Assembly (NCBI RefSeq): GCF_001044235.1
Contig: NZ_JYNL01000014.1
Location: 24,070-88,069 of the forward strand
Origin: Mycolicibacterium chlorophenolicum
Lineage (GTDB): Bacteria > Actinomycetota > Actinomycetes > Mycobacteriales > Mycobacteriaceae
Direction: 5' to 3'
Length of the DNA stretch: 64,000 nt
Both the position numbers and the translations under genes were made by a program. The notes below the pieces were generated by a model that saw nothing but the letters and a program-made list of their open reading frames with translations, searched no databases and had not been told where the DNA came from. Of the stretch, positions 51,863 to 60,769 are shown one piece after another (position 1 is the stretch's first letter; each line of letters starts with the position of its first letter).

Positions 51863-52732
51863 ATGACAACCACCGAGACAACCGCCACCGAGGTCGCCAC
51901 GGCCGCCGCGTCCGGCGCGTCGGCGACCGATCGGTTCCACACCGACAAGTCACCGTTCGAGGCGGTCAAGAACACGCCGACCGAACGCGTCGATCTGCTG
52001 GCCCGCGAGGTCCTCTCCGCGGTGCACGACACCATCCGCCGGCACCGGGTCACCTACGACGAATACAACGCGCTCAAGGCATGGCTGATCAACGTCGGCG
52101 CCGACGGCGAGTGGCCTCTGTTCCTCGACGTCTGGGTCGAGCACGTCGTCGAGGACGTCGCCACCGACCACCGCCAGGGCAACAAGGGGACCATCGAGGG
52201 GCCCTACTATGTGCCGGGTTCGCCTGAGTGTGGGGCGCACGGGACCATCCCGATGCGCGACCACGAGGACGGCACCCGCCTGGTGTGGGAAGGACGCATC
52301 ACGTCGACCGACGGCACTGCACTGCCGGGCACCGTCGAGCTGTGGCACGCCGACGCCGACGGCCTGTACTCGCAGTTCGCGCCGAACCTGCCGGAGTGGA
52401 ATCTCCGCGGCACCTTCACCACCGACCCCGACGGCGCCTTCGAGATCACCACCGTCCGGCCCGCGCCCTATCAGATCCCCACCGACGGTTCGTGCGGCAA
52501 GCTGATCGCCGCCGCCGGCTGGCACGCTTGGCGTCCGGCCCACCTGCACGTCAAGGTGTCGGCTCCCGGCCACGAGCAGCTCACCGCACAGCTGTACTTC
52601 CCCGGCGACCCGCACAACGACGACGACATCGCCGACGCGGTCAAGCCCGAGCTGGTCCTCGACCCGCAGTCGATGCCCGACGGCTCGCAGAAGATCGTCT
52701 ACGACTTCGTGCTCGATCCCGAAAAAGGCTGA
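51863..52732 (+). CDS. catA: Catechol 1,2-dioxygenase
   Basis: The 289-residue intradiol enzyme has Fe(III) ligands Tyr169 (GLYSQF), Tyr203 (PYQIPTDG), His227 and His229 (PAHLHV), with Arg224. It opens catechol to cis,cis-muconate. The N-terminal 22 residues are a Thr/Ala-rich lead. The ATG has an AGAAAAGAG upstream sequence, a weak ribosome-binding site. catC follows after six bases. Confidence 0.94.
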   Translation: MTTTETTATEVATAAASGASATDRFHTDKSPFEAVKNTPTERVDLLAREVLSAVHDTIRRHRVTYDEYNALKAWLINVGADGEWPLFLDVWVEHVVEDVATDHRQGNKGTIEGPYYVPGSPECGAHGTIPMRDHEDGTRLVWEGRITSTDGTALPGTVELWHADADGLYSQFAPNLPEWNLRGTFTTDPDGAFEITTVRPAPYQIPTDGSCGKLIAAAGWHAWRPAHLHVKVSAPGHEQLTAQLYFPGDPHNDDDIADAVKPELVLDPQSMPDGSQKIVYDFVLDPEKG

Positions 52733-52738
52733 GCCGCA

Positions 52739-53026
52739 ATGCTGTATCACGTCCGGATGGACGTCCGGCTGCCCGCCGGACTGGACCCGCAGGAACGGGT
52801 TGCGCTGATCAGCCGGGAGAAGGAGTACTCCCAGGACCTGCAGCGGTCGGGGAAGTGGCCGCACATCTGGCGCATCGTCGGCGAGTACGCGAACTACTCG
52901 ATCTTCGACGTCGACTCCCACGACGAACTGCACCAGATCCTGTCAGGGCTGCCGCTGTTCCCGTTCATGAGCATCGCCGTGACCCCGTTGGCGGCACACC
53001 CCTCCGACATCGCCGTCGCCGTCTGA
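52739..53026 (+). CDS. catC: Muconolactone delta-isomerase
   Basis: The 95-residue protein matches CatC: MLYHVRMDVRLPAG at the start, LQRSGKWPHIWRIVGEYANYSIFDVDSHDELH in the middle, and SGLPLFPFMSIAVTPLAAHPS at the end (read in parts). It moves the double bond to give 3-oxoadipate enol-lactone. Genes for the last steps (enol-lactone hydrolase, CoA transferase, thiolase) are not in the window. Confidence 0.94.
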   Translation: MLYHVRMDVRLPAGLDPQERVALISREKEYSQDLQRSGKWPHIWRIVGEYANYSIFDVDSHDELHQILSGLPLFPFMSIAVTPLAAHPSDIAVAV

Positions 53027-53042
53027 GGCTTAGCATTGCCCT

Positions 53043-53912
53043 GTGGCGGGCCAGGTGGACAGCGGTCAGCTCGCCGCGCTCGCGGCGGTCGTGGAGTTCG
53101 GCAGCTTCGACGCGGCGGCCACGCACCTGCATGTCACGCCGTCGGCGATCAGCCAGCGCATCAAGGCCCTCGAGCAGCGCGTCGGCCAGGTCCTGATCTT
53201 GCGTGAGAAGCCCTGTGTTGCAACAGCTGCGGGCGTTCCGCTCCTGCGGTTGGCGGCGCAGACCGCGCTCCTGGAGGCCGAGGCGCTCGCCGAGATGCGG
53301 GGCGGCTCGGCTGAGCGGCCCCGGATCGCGCTGGCCGTCAACGCGGATTCGATGGCGACCTGGTTCACCGGTGTGTTCGACCGGCTGACCGACGCGCTGC
53401 TCGATCTGCGCATCGAGGATCAGGACCACTCCGCGCGCCTGCTGCGCGAAGGCGTCGTGATGGGTGCGGTCACCACCGAACGCGCCGCGGTGACCGGATG
53501 CCGGGTGCGTCCGCTCGGCGTCATGCGGTACCGGCCGGTGGCCACGCCCGACTTCGTGGCACGCCATCTGCCGGACGGCTTCACCGCCGACGCTGCCGGG
53601 CGCGCACCGTCTTTGGCGTGGAACCGTGACGACGCGCTGCAGGACCAGTTGCTGCGCAAGGCGTTCGGGACTGTCCTCCGGCGCCCCGTGCACTACGTGC
53701 CGACCGCGGCAGGCTTCGGTGCGGCCGTGCACGCCGGTCTGGGGTGGGGGATGTATCCCGAGCAGCTGATCGACAGCACGTTCGTGCGGATCTGCGACGA
53801 GCACCTCGACGTGCCGCTGTACTGGCAGTGCTGGAAGCTCGACAGCCCGACCGTCGACCTGGTGACCGACGCCGTGTCCGCGGCCGCAGCGGACCTGCTC
53901 CGGTCCCGCTGA
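53043..53912 (+). CDS. lysG: LysG/ArgP-type LysR regulator
   Basis: The 289-residue LysR protein has the ArgP/LysG pattern: LAALAAVVEFGSFDAAATHLHVTPSAISQRIKALEQRVGQVL in the HTH (in parts), and ALAVNADSMATWF typical of this group. LysG controls the lysE exporter; the lysE here is about 30 kb away at 22711. It follows catC by 16 bases without an obvious link to benzoate. GTG start. Confidence 0.8.
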   Translation: MAGQVDSGQLAALAAVVEFGSFDAAATHLHVTPSAISQRIKALEQRVGQVLILREKPCVATAAGVPLLRLAAQTALLEAEALAEMRGGSAERPRIALAVNADSMATWFTGVFDRLTDALLDLRIEDQDHSARLLREGVVMGAVTTERAAVTGCRVRPLGVMRYRPVATPDFVARHLPDGFTADAAGRAPSLAWNRDDALQDQLLRKAFGTVLRRPVHYVPTAAGFGAAVHAGLGWGMYPEQLIDSTFVRICDEHLDVPLYWQCWKLDSPTVDLVTDAVSAAAADLLRSR

Positions 53913-53935
53913 CCCGGGCCAGGGACAATCGGGGC

Positions 53936-54709
53936 ATGGATGCGCCGGTCAGGGTTCGGATCCTCGGCGTCGGGATGGGGCCTGAGCACGTGACGCGTGA
54001 GGTCGCCGACGCGTTGCGGTCGGTTGACTACGTGCTGGCCGCCGAGAAGTCCGACGACGATCCGCTGCTCGCGCTGCGCCGCGTGATCGTCGACGCCCAC
54101 CCCGGTCCGCGCGGGCCGGCGGAGGTGATCGCGGTGCCCGACCCGCCGCGGGACCGCTCGGCCGGATTGAGCACCCCGGGTTATGAATCTGCCGTCACCG
54201 ATTGGCACGACGCCCGCGCCGAGCGCTACGCCGAGGTGCTGCGGCGCCGCGGCGGCACGGCCGCGTTCCTGGTGTGGGGCGACCCGTCGCTGTACGACTC
54301 GACCATTCGCGTCGTCGACAAGGTGCGCGCTCTCCTGCGCGGACAGGTCGACGTCGACTACGACGTGCTGCCCGGCATCAGCGCGCCCTCGCTCCTGGCC
54401 GCCCGGCACCGCATCGTGCTGCACGAGGTGGGCCGGTCGGTTCACATCACCACCGGCCGGCGGCTGCAGGAGGCCGTCGCCGCCGGCGTCGACAACCTCG
54501 TCGCGATGCTCAACCCGCCGCCGCAGCGCCTCGACTTCACCGGCCTGCACGACTGGACGATCTGGTGGGGCGCCAACCTCGGCGCCCCCGGGGAACGTCT
54601 GCTGACCGGGCGGCTCGGTGACGTGCTGCCCGCCCTGCCCGAGGCCCGGGCCGCCGCCGAGGCGCGTGACGGCTGGGTGATGGATCTGTTCCTGATCAGG
54701 AGACCGTGA
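53936..54709 (+). CDS. cobF: Precorrin-6A synthase (deacetylating)
   Basis: The 257-residue SAM-dependent methyltransferase of the tetrapyrrole type has ILGVGMGPEHVT at the start, FLVWGDPSLYDSTIRV (about 112-127) and DVLPGISAPSLLAARH. CobF adds C-1 methyl and removes acetate in aerobic cobalamin synthesis. It shares one to four bases with cobQ. It heads the cobF-Q-K-U set. Confidence 0.88.
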   Translation: MDAPVRVRILGVGMGPEHVTREVADALRSVDYVLAAEKSDDDPLLALRRVIVDAHPGPRGPAEVIAVPDPPRDRSAGLSTPGYESAVTDWHDARAERYAEVLRRRGGTAAFLVWGDPSLYDSTIRVVDKVRALLRGQVDVDYDVLPGISAPSLLAARHRIVLHEVGRSVHITTGRRLQEAVAAGVDNLVAMLNPPPQRLDFTGLHDWTIWWGANLGAPGERLLTGRLGDVLPALPEARAAAEARDGWVMDLFLIRRP

Positions 54710-56181
54710 TGGCCGGGCTGCTGATCGCGGGTACCACGAGCGACGCCGGCAAGACCCTGGTGACCACCGGGTTGTGCCGGGCACTGGCCCGCCGCGGTAT
54801 CCGGGTCGCGCCGTACAAGGCGCAGAACATGTCGAACAACTCGATGGTCTGTGCCGCACCGGTCGGGGGCGTGGAAATCGGCCGTGCGCAATGGATTCAG
54901 GCCGTGGCCGCACGGGTCACGCCGGAGGCGGCGATGAACCCGGTTCTGCTCAAGCCGGGCAGCGACCGTCGCAGCCACGTCGTGCTGATGGGTAAACCGT
55001 GGGGCGAGGTGTCGTCGTCGGACTGGCTCGAGGGCCGGCGCGCGCTGGCCGTGGCCGCCCACGCCGCCTACGACGACCTGGCGTCGCGCTTCGACGTCGT
55101 CGTCGCCGAAGGCGCCGGCAGCCCGACCGAGATCAACCTGCGCGCAGGCGATTACGTCAACATGGGACTCGCCCGCCACGCCGGACTGGCGACCGTAGTG
55201 GTCGGGGACATCGACCGCGGCGGCGTGTTCGCAGCCTTCCTGGGCACCGTCGCACTGCTGTCACCCGACGACCAGGCTCTCGTCGCCGGGTTCGTCGTCA
55301 ACAAGTTCCGCGGCGACCTGGCACTGCTGCAACCGGGCCTGGCCGATCTCGAAAAGGTCACCGGCCGAACGGTGTTCGGAACACTGCCCTGGCAACCCGA
55401 CGTCTGGCTCGATTCCGAGGACGCCCTGGAACTCACCGGCAGACGCTCGCCGCGGTCAGGTGCCCGCCGGGTCGCGGTGCTCCGGCTGCCGCGCATCAGC
55501 AACTTCACCGATGTCGATGCGCTGGGTCTGGAACCCGAGCTCGACGTGGTCTTCGCCGCGCATCCCGCTGCTCTGACCGATGCCGACCTCATCGTGTTGC
55601 CGGGCACGCGGTCCACGATCGCCGACTTGGCGTGGCTGCGTTCCCGCGGACTCGACCACGCCGTGCTGGCCCACGCCGCAGCGGGCAAGCCGGTGCTCGG
55701 CATCTGCGGGGGTTTCCAGATGCTGGGCCGGACGGTCCGCGATCCCGCGGGCGTGGAGGGGACGGCCACCGAGGTCGACGGACTCGGCCTGCTCGACGTC
55801 GAGACCGATTTCGTTGCAGAGAAGGCACTTCGGCTACCCACCGGTTCATGGGCGGGGACGCCGGCGTCCGGCTACGAGATCCACCACGGCCGCATCACGG
55901 CGCTGAGTGTCGCGGAGGAGTTCCTCGGCGGCGTGCGCCAGGGATCGGTGTTCGGGACGATGTGGCACGGTGCCCTGGAGGGCGACGCGCTGCGCGCGCG
56001 GTTCCTGGGGGAGACGCTCGGCATCGCCGCGTCGGGAGTGTCCTTCCCCGCCGCCCGCGAGCGGCGCATCGACCTGCTCGGGGATCTGGTCGAGCAGCAC
56101 CTCGACGTCGACGCGCTGGTCGATCTCGCCCACCGGGGTGCGCCGGCCGGTCTGCCGTTCCTGCCGCCGGGTGCCCCGTGA
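54709..56181 (+). CDS. cobQ: Cobyric acid synthase
   Basis: The 490-residue amidotransferase has the dethiobiotin-synthase-like P-loop domain ([23 protein letters not shown] in parts; [10 protein letters not shown]) and a class I glutaminase domain with the nucleophile Cys in GICGGFQML and His in YEIHHG. It amidates four carboxyl groups of adenosylcobyrinic acid a,c-diamide. ATG 54709 lies six bases after AGGAG; an overlapping GTG at 54706 is the alternative. It corresponds to Rv0255c (CobQ1). Confidence 0.93.
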   Translation: MAGLLIAGTTSDAGKTLVTTGLCRALARRGIRVAPYKAQNMSNNSMVCAAPVGGVEIGRAQWIQAVAARVTPEAAMNPVLLKPGSDRRSHVVLMGKPWGEVSSSDWLEGRRALAVAAHAAYDDLASRFDVVVAEGAGSPTEINLRAGDYVNMGLARHAGLATVVVGDIDRGGVFAAFLGTVALLSPDDQALVAGFVVNKFRGDLALLQPGLADLEKVTGRTVFGTLPWQPDVWLDSEDALELTGRRSPRSGARRVAVLRLPRISNFTDVDALGLEPELDVVFAAHPAALTDADLIVLPGTRSTIADLAWLRSRGLDHAVLAHAAAGKPVLGICGGFQMLGRTVRDPAGVEGTATEVDGLGLLDVETDFVAEKALRLPTGSWAGTPASGYEIHHGRITALSVAEEFLGGVRQGSVFGTMWHGALEGDALRARFLGETLGIAASGVSFPAARERRIDLLGDLVEQHLDVDALVDLAHRGAPAGLPFLPPGAP

Positions 56182-56918
56182 GGATCCTGCTGCTCGGCGG
56201 CACCGCCGAGGCCCGGGAGCTCGCCGAGAAGCTCGCCCCGCTGGGCGAGGTGACGACGTCGCTGGCCGGGCGCGTCGCCGATCCCCGCCTGCCCGTCGGT
56301 GAGGTCCGCATCGGCGGTTTCGGTGGCGTCGACGGATTACGTTCCGCGCTGGCCGAATTCGATGCGGTCGTGGATGCGACGCATCCGTTCGCGAAGACGA
56401 TCTCGGGGAACGCGGCGGAAGCCTGCGGTACCGGCGGCGTGCCCCTGCTGCGGCTGGAACGGCCCGGCTGGGCTGAGCGCTCGCGTGACTCGTGGCACTG
56501 GGCGGACTCCCACGATGACGCCGCCGCCGTGGCCGCACAGCTGGGGCGGCGGCCGTTCCTGACCGTCGGGCGACAGGAACTCGCACGCTTCCTGCCCGCC
56601 CTGAGCGGACACGACGTTCTCGCCCGCGTGGTGCAGGCCCCCGACGACGTGCTGCCGCCGCGGTGGCGGCTGGTCACCAGCCGGGGTCCGTACGCGCTGC
56701 CCGGGGAGCTGGCCCTGATGCGGGAGCACCGCAGCGATGTGCTGATCACCAAAGACTCCGGTGGTGAGTACACCTGGCCGAAGATGGACGCCGCGCAGCA
56801 ACTCGGTGTCCCCGTCGTCATCGTGCGTCGCCCCGCCCGCGCGCCCGGAGTCGCCACCGTCACCGACGTCGCGGACGCAGTGGACTGGGTACGCGCGCTC
56901 TCTACGATGACCTGGTGA
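56178..56918 (+). CDS. cobK: Precorrin-6A reductase
   Basis: The 246-residue enzyme has the Rossmann-like start [35 protein letters not shown] (about 67-84) and VTSRGPYAL, followed by [18 protein letters not shown]. It reduces precorrin-6A with NADPH. GTG start overlaps cobQ by GTGA, and its own stop overlaps cobU by GTGA. Confidence 0.92.
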   Translation: MRILLLGGTAEARELAEKLAPLGEVTTSLAGRVADPRLPVGEVRIGGFGGVDGLRSALAEFDAVVDATHPFAKTISGNAAEACGTGGVPLLRLERPGWAERSRDSWHWADSHDDAAAVAAQLGRRPFLTVGRQELARFLPALSGHDVLARVVQAPDDVLPPRWRLVTSRGPYALPGELALMREHRSDVLITKDSGGEYTWPKMDAAQQLGVPVVIVRRPARAPGVATVTDVADAVDWVRALSTMTW

Positions 56919-57439
56919 GGATCCTCGTCACCGGCGGCGTCCGGTCCGGCAAGTCGCGGCACGCCGAAGCGCTGCTGGCCGACGCCGGTCGCGTCACCTA
57001 CGTCGCGCCCGGCCGCGCGGCCGACGGCAGCGATCCCGACTGGGACGACCGCGTCGCCGCGCACCGCGCCCGGCGATCATCCGACTGGCAGACCGTCGAG
57101 ACCGCTGACCTCACCGGCGCCCTCGCCGCCGTCGACGGCCCGGTGCTCGTCGACTGCCTGAGCACCTGGGTGGTGGCCGTCGTCGACGACGCGGGCTTGT
57201 GGGAGGCGAGGTCGGCCGACGTCCACGATCTGGTCGGGGCGCGGGTCGACGCGCTGTGTGACGTGCTCGAGCGGATGCCGCAGGCGGTGATCGTCACCAA
57301 CGAGGTGGGGCTCGGCGTGGTGCCGGCGCACCGCTCGGGGGTGTTGTTCCGGGATCTGCTGGGCACCGTCAACCAGCGCGTCGCCGCTGTCTGCGGCGAG
57401 GTGCACCTGGTGATCGCGGGCCGCGTCCTGCGCCTGTGA
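56915..57439 (+). CDS. cobU: Adenosylcobinamide kinase / guanylyltransferase
   Basis: The 174-residue protein has the P-loop [12 protein letters not shown] (residues 7-18), the VTYVAPG strand, [10 protein letters not shown] and [11 protein letters not shown]. It phosphorylates and guanylylates the aminopropanol arm of cobinamide. It is the last gene in the set and corresponds to Rv0254c. Confidence 0.92.
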   Translation: MRILVTGGVRSGKSRHAEALLADAGRVTYVAPGRAADGSDPDWDDRVAAHRARRSSDWQTVETADLTGALAAVDGPVLVDCLSTWVVAVVDDAGLWEARSADVHDLVGARVDALCDVLERMPQAVIVTNEVGLGVVPAHRSGVLFRDLLGTVNQRVAAVCGEVHLVIAGRVLRL

Positions 57440-57453
57440 CTCCCTGTTTCCTA

Positions 57454-57516
57454 CGCCCAAACCGAGAAACCGGCGCGAAAAGGGGCCCTTTTCGCACCCG
57501 TTTGTCGGTTTGGGCG
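57454..57516. repeat. 63-bp near-perfect palindrome between cobU and bluB
   Basis: The outer 12 bases CGCCCAAACCGA are exactly inverted at the other end (TCGGTTTGGGCG), and the centre AAAAGGGGCCCTTTT is symmetric; only three arm positions mismatch over the full length. It lies between converging genes, 15 bases past cobU and four bases before the bluB stop. It can fold into a long hairpin on either strand and so end both transcripts. The size and symmetry also fit a dispersed palindromic repeat family. Confidence 0.75.
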
Positions 57517-57519
57517 ACT

Positions 57520-58161
57520 TCAGTGGGCGCGGTAGGTCTCCTGATGCAGCACCGAGTCCAGGGAAGTCCGTGCGCGCCAACCGAACCGCTCGAGGTCGGG
57601 CACGTCGGGCAGCTCGGCGACCGCTCCGACACACAGCCATGCGACGGGACGGACATGGTCGGGCATGCCGATCAGCCCACGCAGGAAGTCCTCGCGGTAG
57701 AACGACACCCAGCCGACGCCGAGGCCTTCGGCGGTGGCGGCGAGCCAGAGATTCTGGATCGCGCACACCACCGAATAGAGGCCCGCGTCCGGAATCGCAT
57801 GCCGGCCGAGCACCTGCGGCCCGCCGCGCGTCGCGTCGTAGCCGACCACGACGCCCAGGCCGGATTCGCAGATCCCCTCGATCGTGATGCGTGAAAACGT
57901 CTGCGCGCGTTCGCCGCTCAGAGTCGAGGCGAACTCCTCGCGTTCGGCGGCGACGTGCTCGCGGAAGGTGCGCAGGGTCTGCGGGGAGCGCACCAGCACG
58001 AAATCCCACGGCTGGCTCATGCCGACCGACGGCGCGGCGTGGGCGGCGAGCAGGACCCGCTCGAGAACGTCGTCGGGAACCGGCTCGCCGGTGAACTCGC
58101 GCCGCGTGTCGCGGCGCCGGCCGATCACGTCGTACAGCGCCGCCTTCTTCCCCGCGGTCAC
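57520..58161 (-). CDS. bluB: 5,6-dimethylbenzimidazole synthase
   Basis: The 213-residue nitroreductase-fold protein has RRDTRREFTGEPVPDDVLERVL and AAHAAPSVGMSQPWDFVLV (about residues 16-58), the BluB signature. It breaks down FMN to the lower ligand of cobalamin. Overlap with cobM by GTGA puts it in the same transcript, which agrees with the function. Confidence 0.92.
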   Translation of the reverse strand: MTAGKKAALYDVIGRRRDTRREFTGEPVPDDVLERVLLAAHAAPSVGMSQPWDFVLVRSPQTLRTFREHVAAEREEFASTLSGERAQTFSRITIEGICESGLGVVVGYDATRGGPQVLGRHAIPDAGLYSVVCAIQNLWLAATAEGLGVGWVSFYREDFLRGLIGMPDHVRPVAWLCVGAVAELPDVPDLERFGWRARTSLDSVLHQETYRAH

Positions 58162-58931
58162 GGGCGGGCCGAGCGGTCGCGGGCGGGGTCGTAGAGATGG
58201 CTCTCGCCGGCGCAGGGGTCGGGCCGGTCGCCCAGGGCGCGGCCGACGAGGATGACCGCGGCCTGCCGGAACCCCGCGGCCTCGACCGCGTCGGCGATGT
58301 CGGACACGGTGCCGCGCAGCACCGTCTCCTGCGGCTGGGAGGCGCGGTACACCACGACGACGGGGCAGTCGGAACCGTACTCGGGTACCAGTTCTGCCAT
58401 CAGCTCCCGGATTCGGGTGATGGCCAGGTGCAGCACCAGCGTGGCGCGGGTCGCCGCGAACGCGGCGAGCGACTCGGTGGCGGGCATCGCCGTCGAGCGC
58501 TGCTGGGTGCGGGTCAGCACCACCGACTGCGCGACCAGGGGGACGGTGAGCTCACGGCCGACGCGGGCGGCTGCGGCTGCGTAGGCGGGCACACCGGGGG
58601 TGACGGTCCACGGCACGGCCGCCGCGTCGAGTCGGCGGGTCTGCTCGGAGACCGCCGAGTACACCGACGGGTCTCCGGACACGAGGCGCACGATCCGGCG
58701 CCCGGCGCGATACCCCGCGACCAGGCGGTCGACGATGGCGTCCAGATCCAGCTCGGCGGTGTCGACGAGTTCGGCCGCGGGGGAGCAGTGGGTGAGCACC
58801 TCGGGATCGAGGTAGCTGCCCGGGTAGAGCACGACGTCGGCGGCGGCGAGCATGCGCGTGGCCCGCACCGTCAGCAGATCCGCGGCCCCCGGGCCGGCGC
58901 CGACGAACTGCACTGCCCGGTCGTCGTCCAT
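58158..58931 (-). CDS. cobM: Precorrin-4 C11-methyltransferase
   Basis: The 257-residue SAM methyltransferase has FVGAGPGAADLLTVRATRML at the start, VVLYPGSYLDPEVL, RLVSGDPSVYSA (about 102-113) and VTPGVPAYAAAAA. It adds the C-11 methyl of the corrin ring. It is followed by bluB with a four-base overlap. Confidence 0.92.
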   Translation of the reverse strand: MDDDRAVQFVGAGPGAADLLTVRATRMLAAADVVLYPGSYLDPEVLTHCSPAAELVDTAELDLDAIVDRLVAGYRAGRRIVRLVSGDPSVYSAVSEQTRRLDAAAVPWTVTPGVPAYAAAAARVGRELTVPLVAQSVVLTRTQQRSTAMPATESLAAFAATRATLVLHLAITRIRELMAELVPEYGSDCPVVVVYRASQPQETVLRGTVSDIADAVEAAGFRQAAVILVGRALGDRPDPCAGESHLYDPARDRSARP

Positions 58932-58963
58932 CGCTGAAGAAGTCTAGGTGCCGCCGACAGCGG

Positions 58964-60169
58964 TCAGTGCGGCGAACCCACCGTCGCGCGGGCGAGCGGT
59001 TCAGGCTCGACGAGTCCGCCGATCCGGCCCGTGGCGCGCGCAGCCAGCGGGCTGATCGCGGCGACCACGGCGAACAGCGTCCCCACCATCACCGCTCCGG
59101 ATGCGCCGTGCGCGTCGGTGGCAATCCCGGCGGTCGCGGTGCCCAGCGCGCCCCCGACCAGGGCGGCGCTGTGCAGCCAGCCGAACGCCTCGGTGGCCAC
59201 GCTCTCGTCGATGTCCTGGGACACCATGAAGTACAGCGCCGACATCGCCGGCGCGAACCCCAGGCCCGAGACGAACAGCGCGCAGAACTGCAGCGCCAGG
59301 ACGTGGGTGAGTCCGAACAACGACGTTCCCACCGCGACGACGGTCAGGGCGGCGACGATGCCGCGCAGCCCCAGCCGGCGATGTCCCCACGTGAGCCCGC
59401 CGACCACCGAGCCGACGCTGGCCAGTGCGATCGCCGCGCCCGCGGTCATCCCGTCGCCGCTGAGCTGGGCCACCACCCCGACCTCCAGCGCCGTGAACGA
59501 CCCGACGAGTGCGCACCCGGCGACCATGGCGAGCAGCACGCTGCGGCGGCCGAGCACGCGGCCGCCGGCCCCGGTGCGCGATCCGCTGCGCGGACGCAGC
59601 CCTCGCGCGCTCACCAGGAACCACGCAGTCCCCGCCAGCGTGATCGCGGACGACACGATCAGCGGCAGTGCGGTCGAGACCAGCGTCGACAGCGTCATCG
59701 CCGCGACCGGGCCGACGACCCAGATGACCTCCTGCGCCGTGGTGTCGAGGGCGAACAGCGCCCGCACGCCGTCGCGGGGCAGCATCTGGGGGTAGAGCGC
59801 CCGGACCACCGGCATCAACGGCGGCACCGACGCACCCACCAGCAGGCCCAGCGCCATCAGCGGCACGCCCGAGGCGGTGGTGACGGCAAGCGCCAGCATG
59901 CTCAGCCCGTTGACGATCGCGCAGATCACCAGCGTCGGGGCCGTTCTGCTGCCCCGCCCGGCCAGCTTCGAGGTGGCCGGCATCGCCACCGCCTCGCCCA
60001 CGGTCAGGCACGCCACGACGGCGCCGGCCTGCGTGTACGAGCCGGTGTGGTGCTCGACGTGCACCAGCACGGCCAGCGACAGAATGCCCAGCGGCAGCCG
60101 CGCGAACAACTGCGCGGCCGTGATGTTCAGGACGCGCGGCACCCGGAACAGAGCACGGTAGGTCCGCAT
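58964..60169 (-). CDS. MFS transporter
   Basis: The 401-residue protein has about twelve membrane segments. The short gap between its start and a divergent TetR gene, with a shared palindrome, is the usual plan for a drug or metabolite exporter under a local repressor. No substrate motif is seen; the loop RGLRPRSGSRTGAGGRVLGRR marks the middle cytoplasmic loop. Confidence 0.82.
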   Translation of the reverse strand: MRTYRALFRVPRVLNITAAQLFARLPLGILSLAVLVHVEHHTGSYTQAGAVVACLTVGEAVAMPATSKLAGRGSRTAPTLVICAIVNGLSMLALAVTTASGVPLMALGLLVGASVPPLMPVVRALYPQMLPRDGVRALFALDTTAQEVIWVVGPVAAMTLSTLVSTALPLIVSSAITLAGTAWFLVSARGLRPRSGSRTGAGGRVLGRRSVLLAMVAGCALVGSFTALEVGVVAQLSGDGMTAGAAIALASVGSVVGGLTWGHRRLGLRGIVAALTVVAVGTSLFGLTHVLALQFCALFVSGLGFAPAMSALYFMVSQDIDESVATEAFGWLHSAALVGGALGTATAGIATDAHGASGAVMVGTLFAVVAAISPLAARATGRIGGLVEPEPLARATVGSPH

Positions 60170-60175
60170 GCCCGG

Positions 60176-60199
60176 ACTGTACCGTCCAGACGGTGCAGT
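60176..60199. promoter_or_regulatory. 24-base palindrome in the MFS/TetR divergent region
   Basis: The arms ACTGTACCGTC and GACGGTGCAGT are inverted repeats with one mismatch around a central CA. It lies seven bases before the MFS start and 15 bases before the TetR -10, so a bound TetR would shut both. Confidence 0.65.
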
Positions 60200-60213
60200 A
60201 AACCACCGAGTTT

Positions 60214-60219
60214 TAGGCT
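60214..60219 (+). promoter_or_regulatory. -10 of a leaderless TetR transcript
   Basis: TAGGCT is followed by six bases and the ATG at 60226 with no ribosome-binding site, the standard leaderless spacing. Confidence 0.5.
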
Positions 60220-60225
60220 GGCCCC

Positions 60226-60765
60226 ATGTCCTCGCGCGACCGCATCCTCGACGCCTACGCAGATCTGCTGGCAGAAGAGGGTGAGCGGTTCGCCACGATC
60301 AACGCGGTGGCAGCGCGCGCCGGGGTGTCCAAGGGCGGCGTGCTGTATCACTTCCCGTCGAAAGACCAGCTCGCCGCCGCGGTGTGCGAACGGTTGGCGG
60401 TCCTGGCCGCCGAGGATGCGCAGGTGATGCGCACCGCCGCGGAGGGCCCGGCGCGCTACTACGTCCGCTCCTCCCACTACGCGGGCACGCCGTTGGACCG
60501 GGTGCTGGTGGCGGTGTCCCGGTTGCGGCAGGCCGGTGACGCCCGGGCCTGGGCGGCGATCGAGGCCGCGGCCGAGGAATGGCTGACGATCCTGCACGAG
60601 GCGATCGGTGACCTCGACACCGCTCGCGCCGTCAAGCTGATCGGCGACGGCCTGTACTACAACGCGTTACACCGTGCGCTGGGCGGGCAACCGGCCCCGT
60701 CGGCCGCGGACGAGGGCTTGCTCGCCGTGATCGATCGGATGATCGCCTCGGCAGCCGGGTCCTGA
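60226..60765 (+). CDS. TetR-family regulator of the MFS gene
   Basis: The 179-residue regulator has a helix-turn-helix at residues 5-50 (DRILDAYADLLAEEGERFATINAVAARAGVSKGGVLYHFPSK in parts). GVSKGGVLYHFPSKDQLA is of the TetR_C-4-like short family. It ends four bases before the LacI gene's stop on the opposite strand. Confidence 0.87.
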   Translation: MSSRDRILDAYADLLAEEGERFATINAVAARAGVSKGGVLYHFPSKDQLAAAVCERLAVLAAEDAQVMRTAAEGPARYYVRSSHYAGTPLDRVLVAVSRLRQAGDARAWAAIEAAAEEWLTILHEAIGDLDTARAVKLIGDGLYYNALHRALGGQPAPSAADEGLLAVIDRMIASAAGS

Positions 60766-60769
60766 GCAA

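Noticed and set aside
54999..56177. Arg-rich frame over cobQ, in the frame of cobK
   Set aside because: It is the off-frame reading of cobQ; cobK proper starts at the GTG at 56178.
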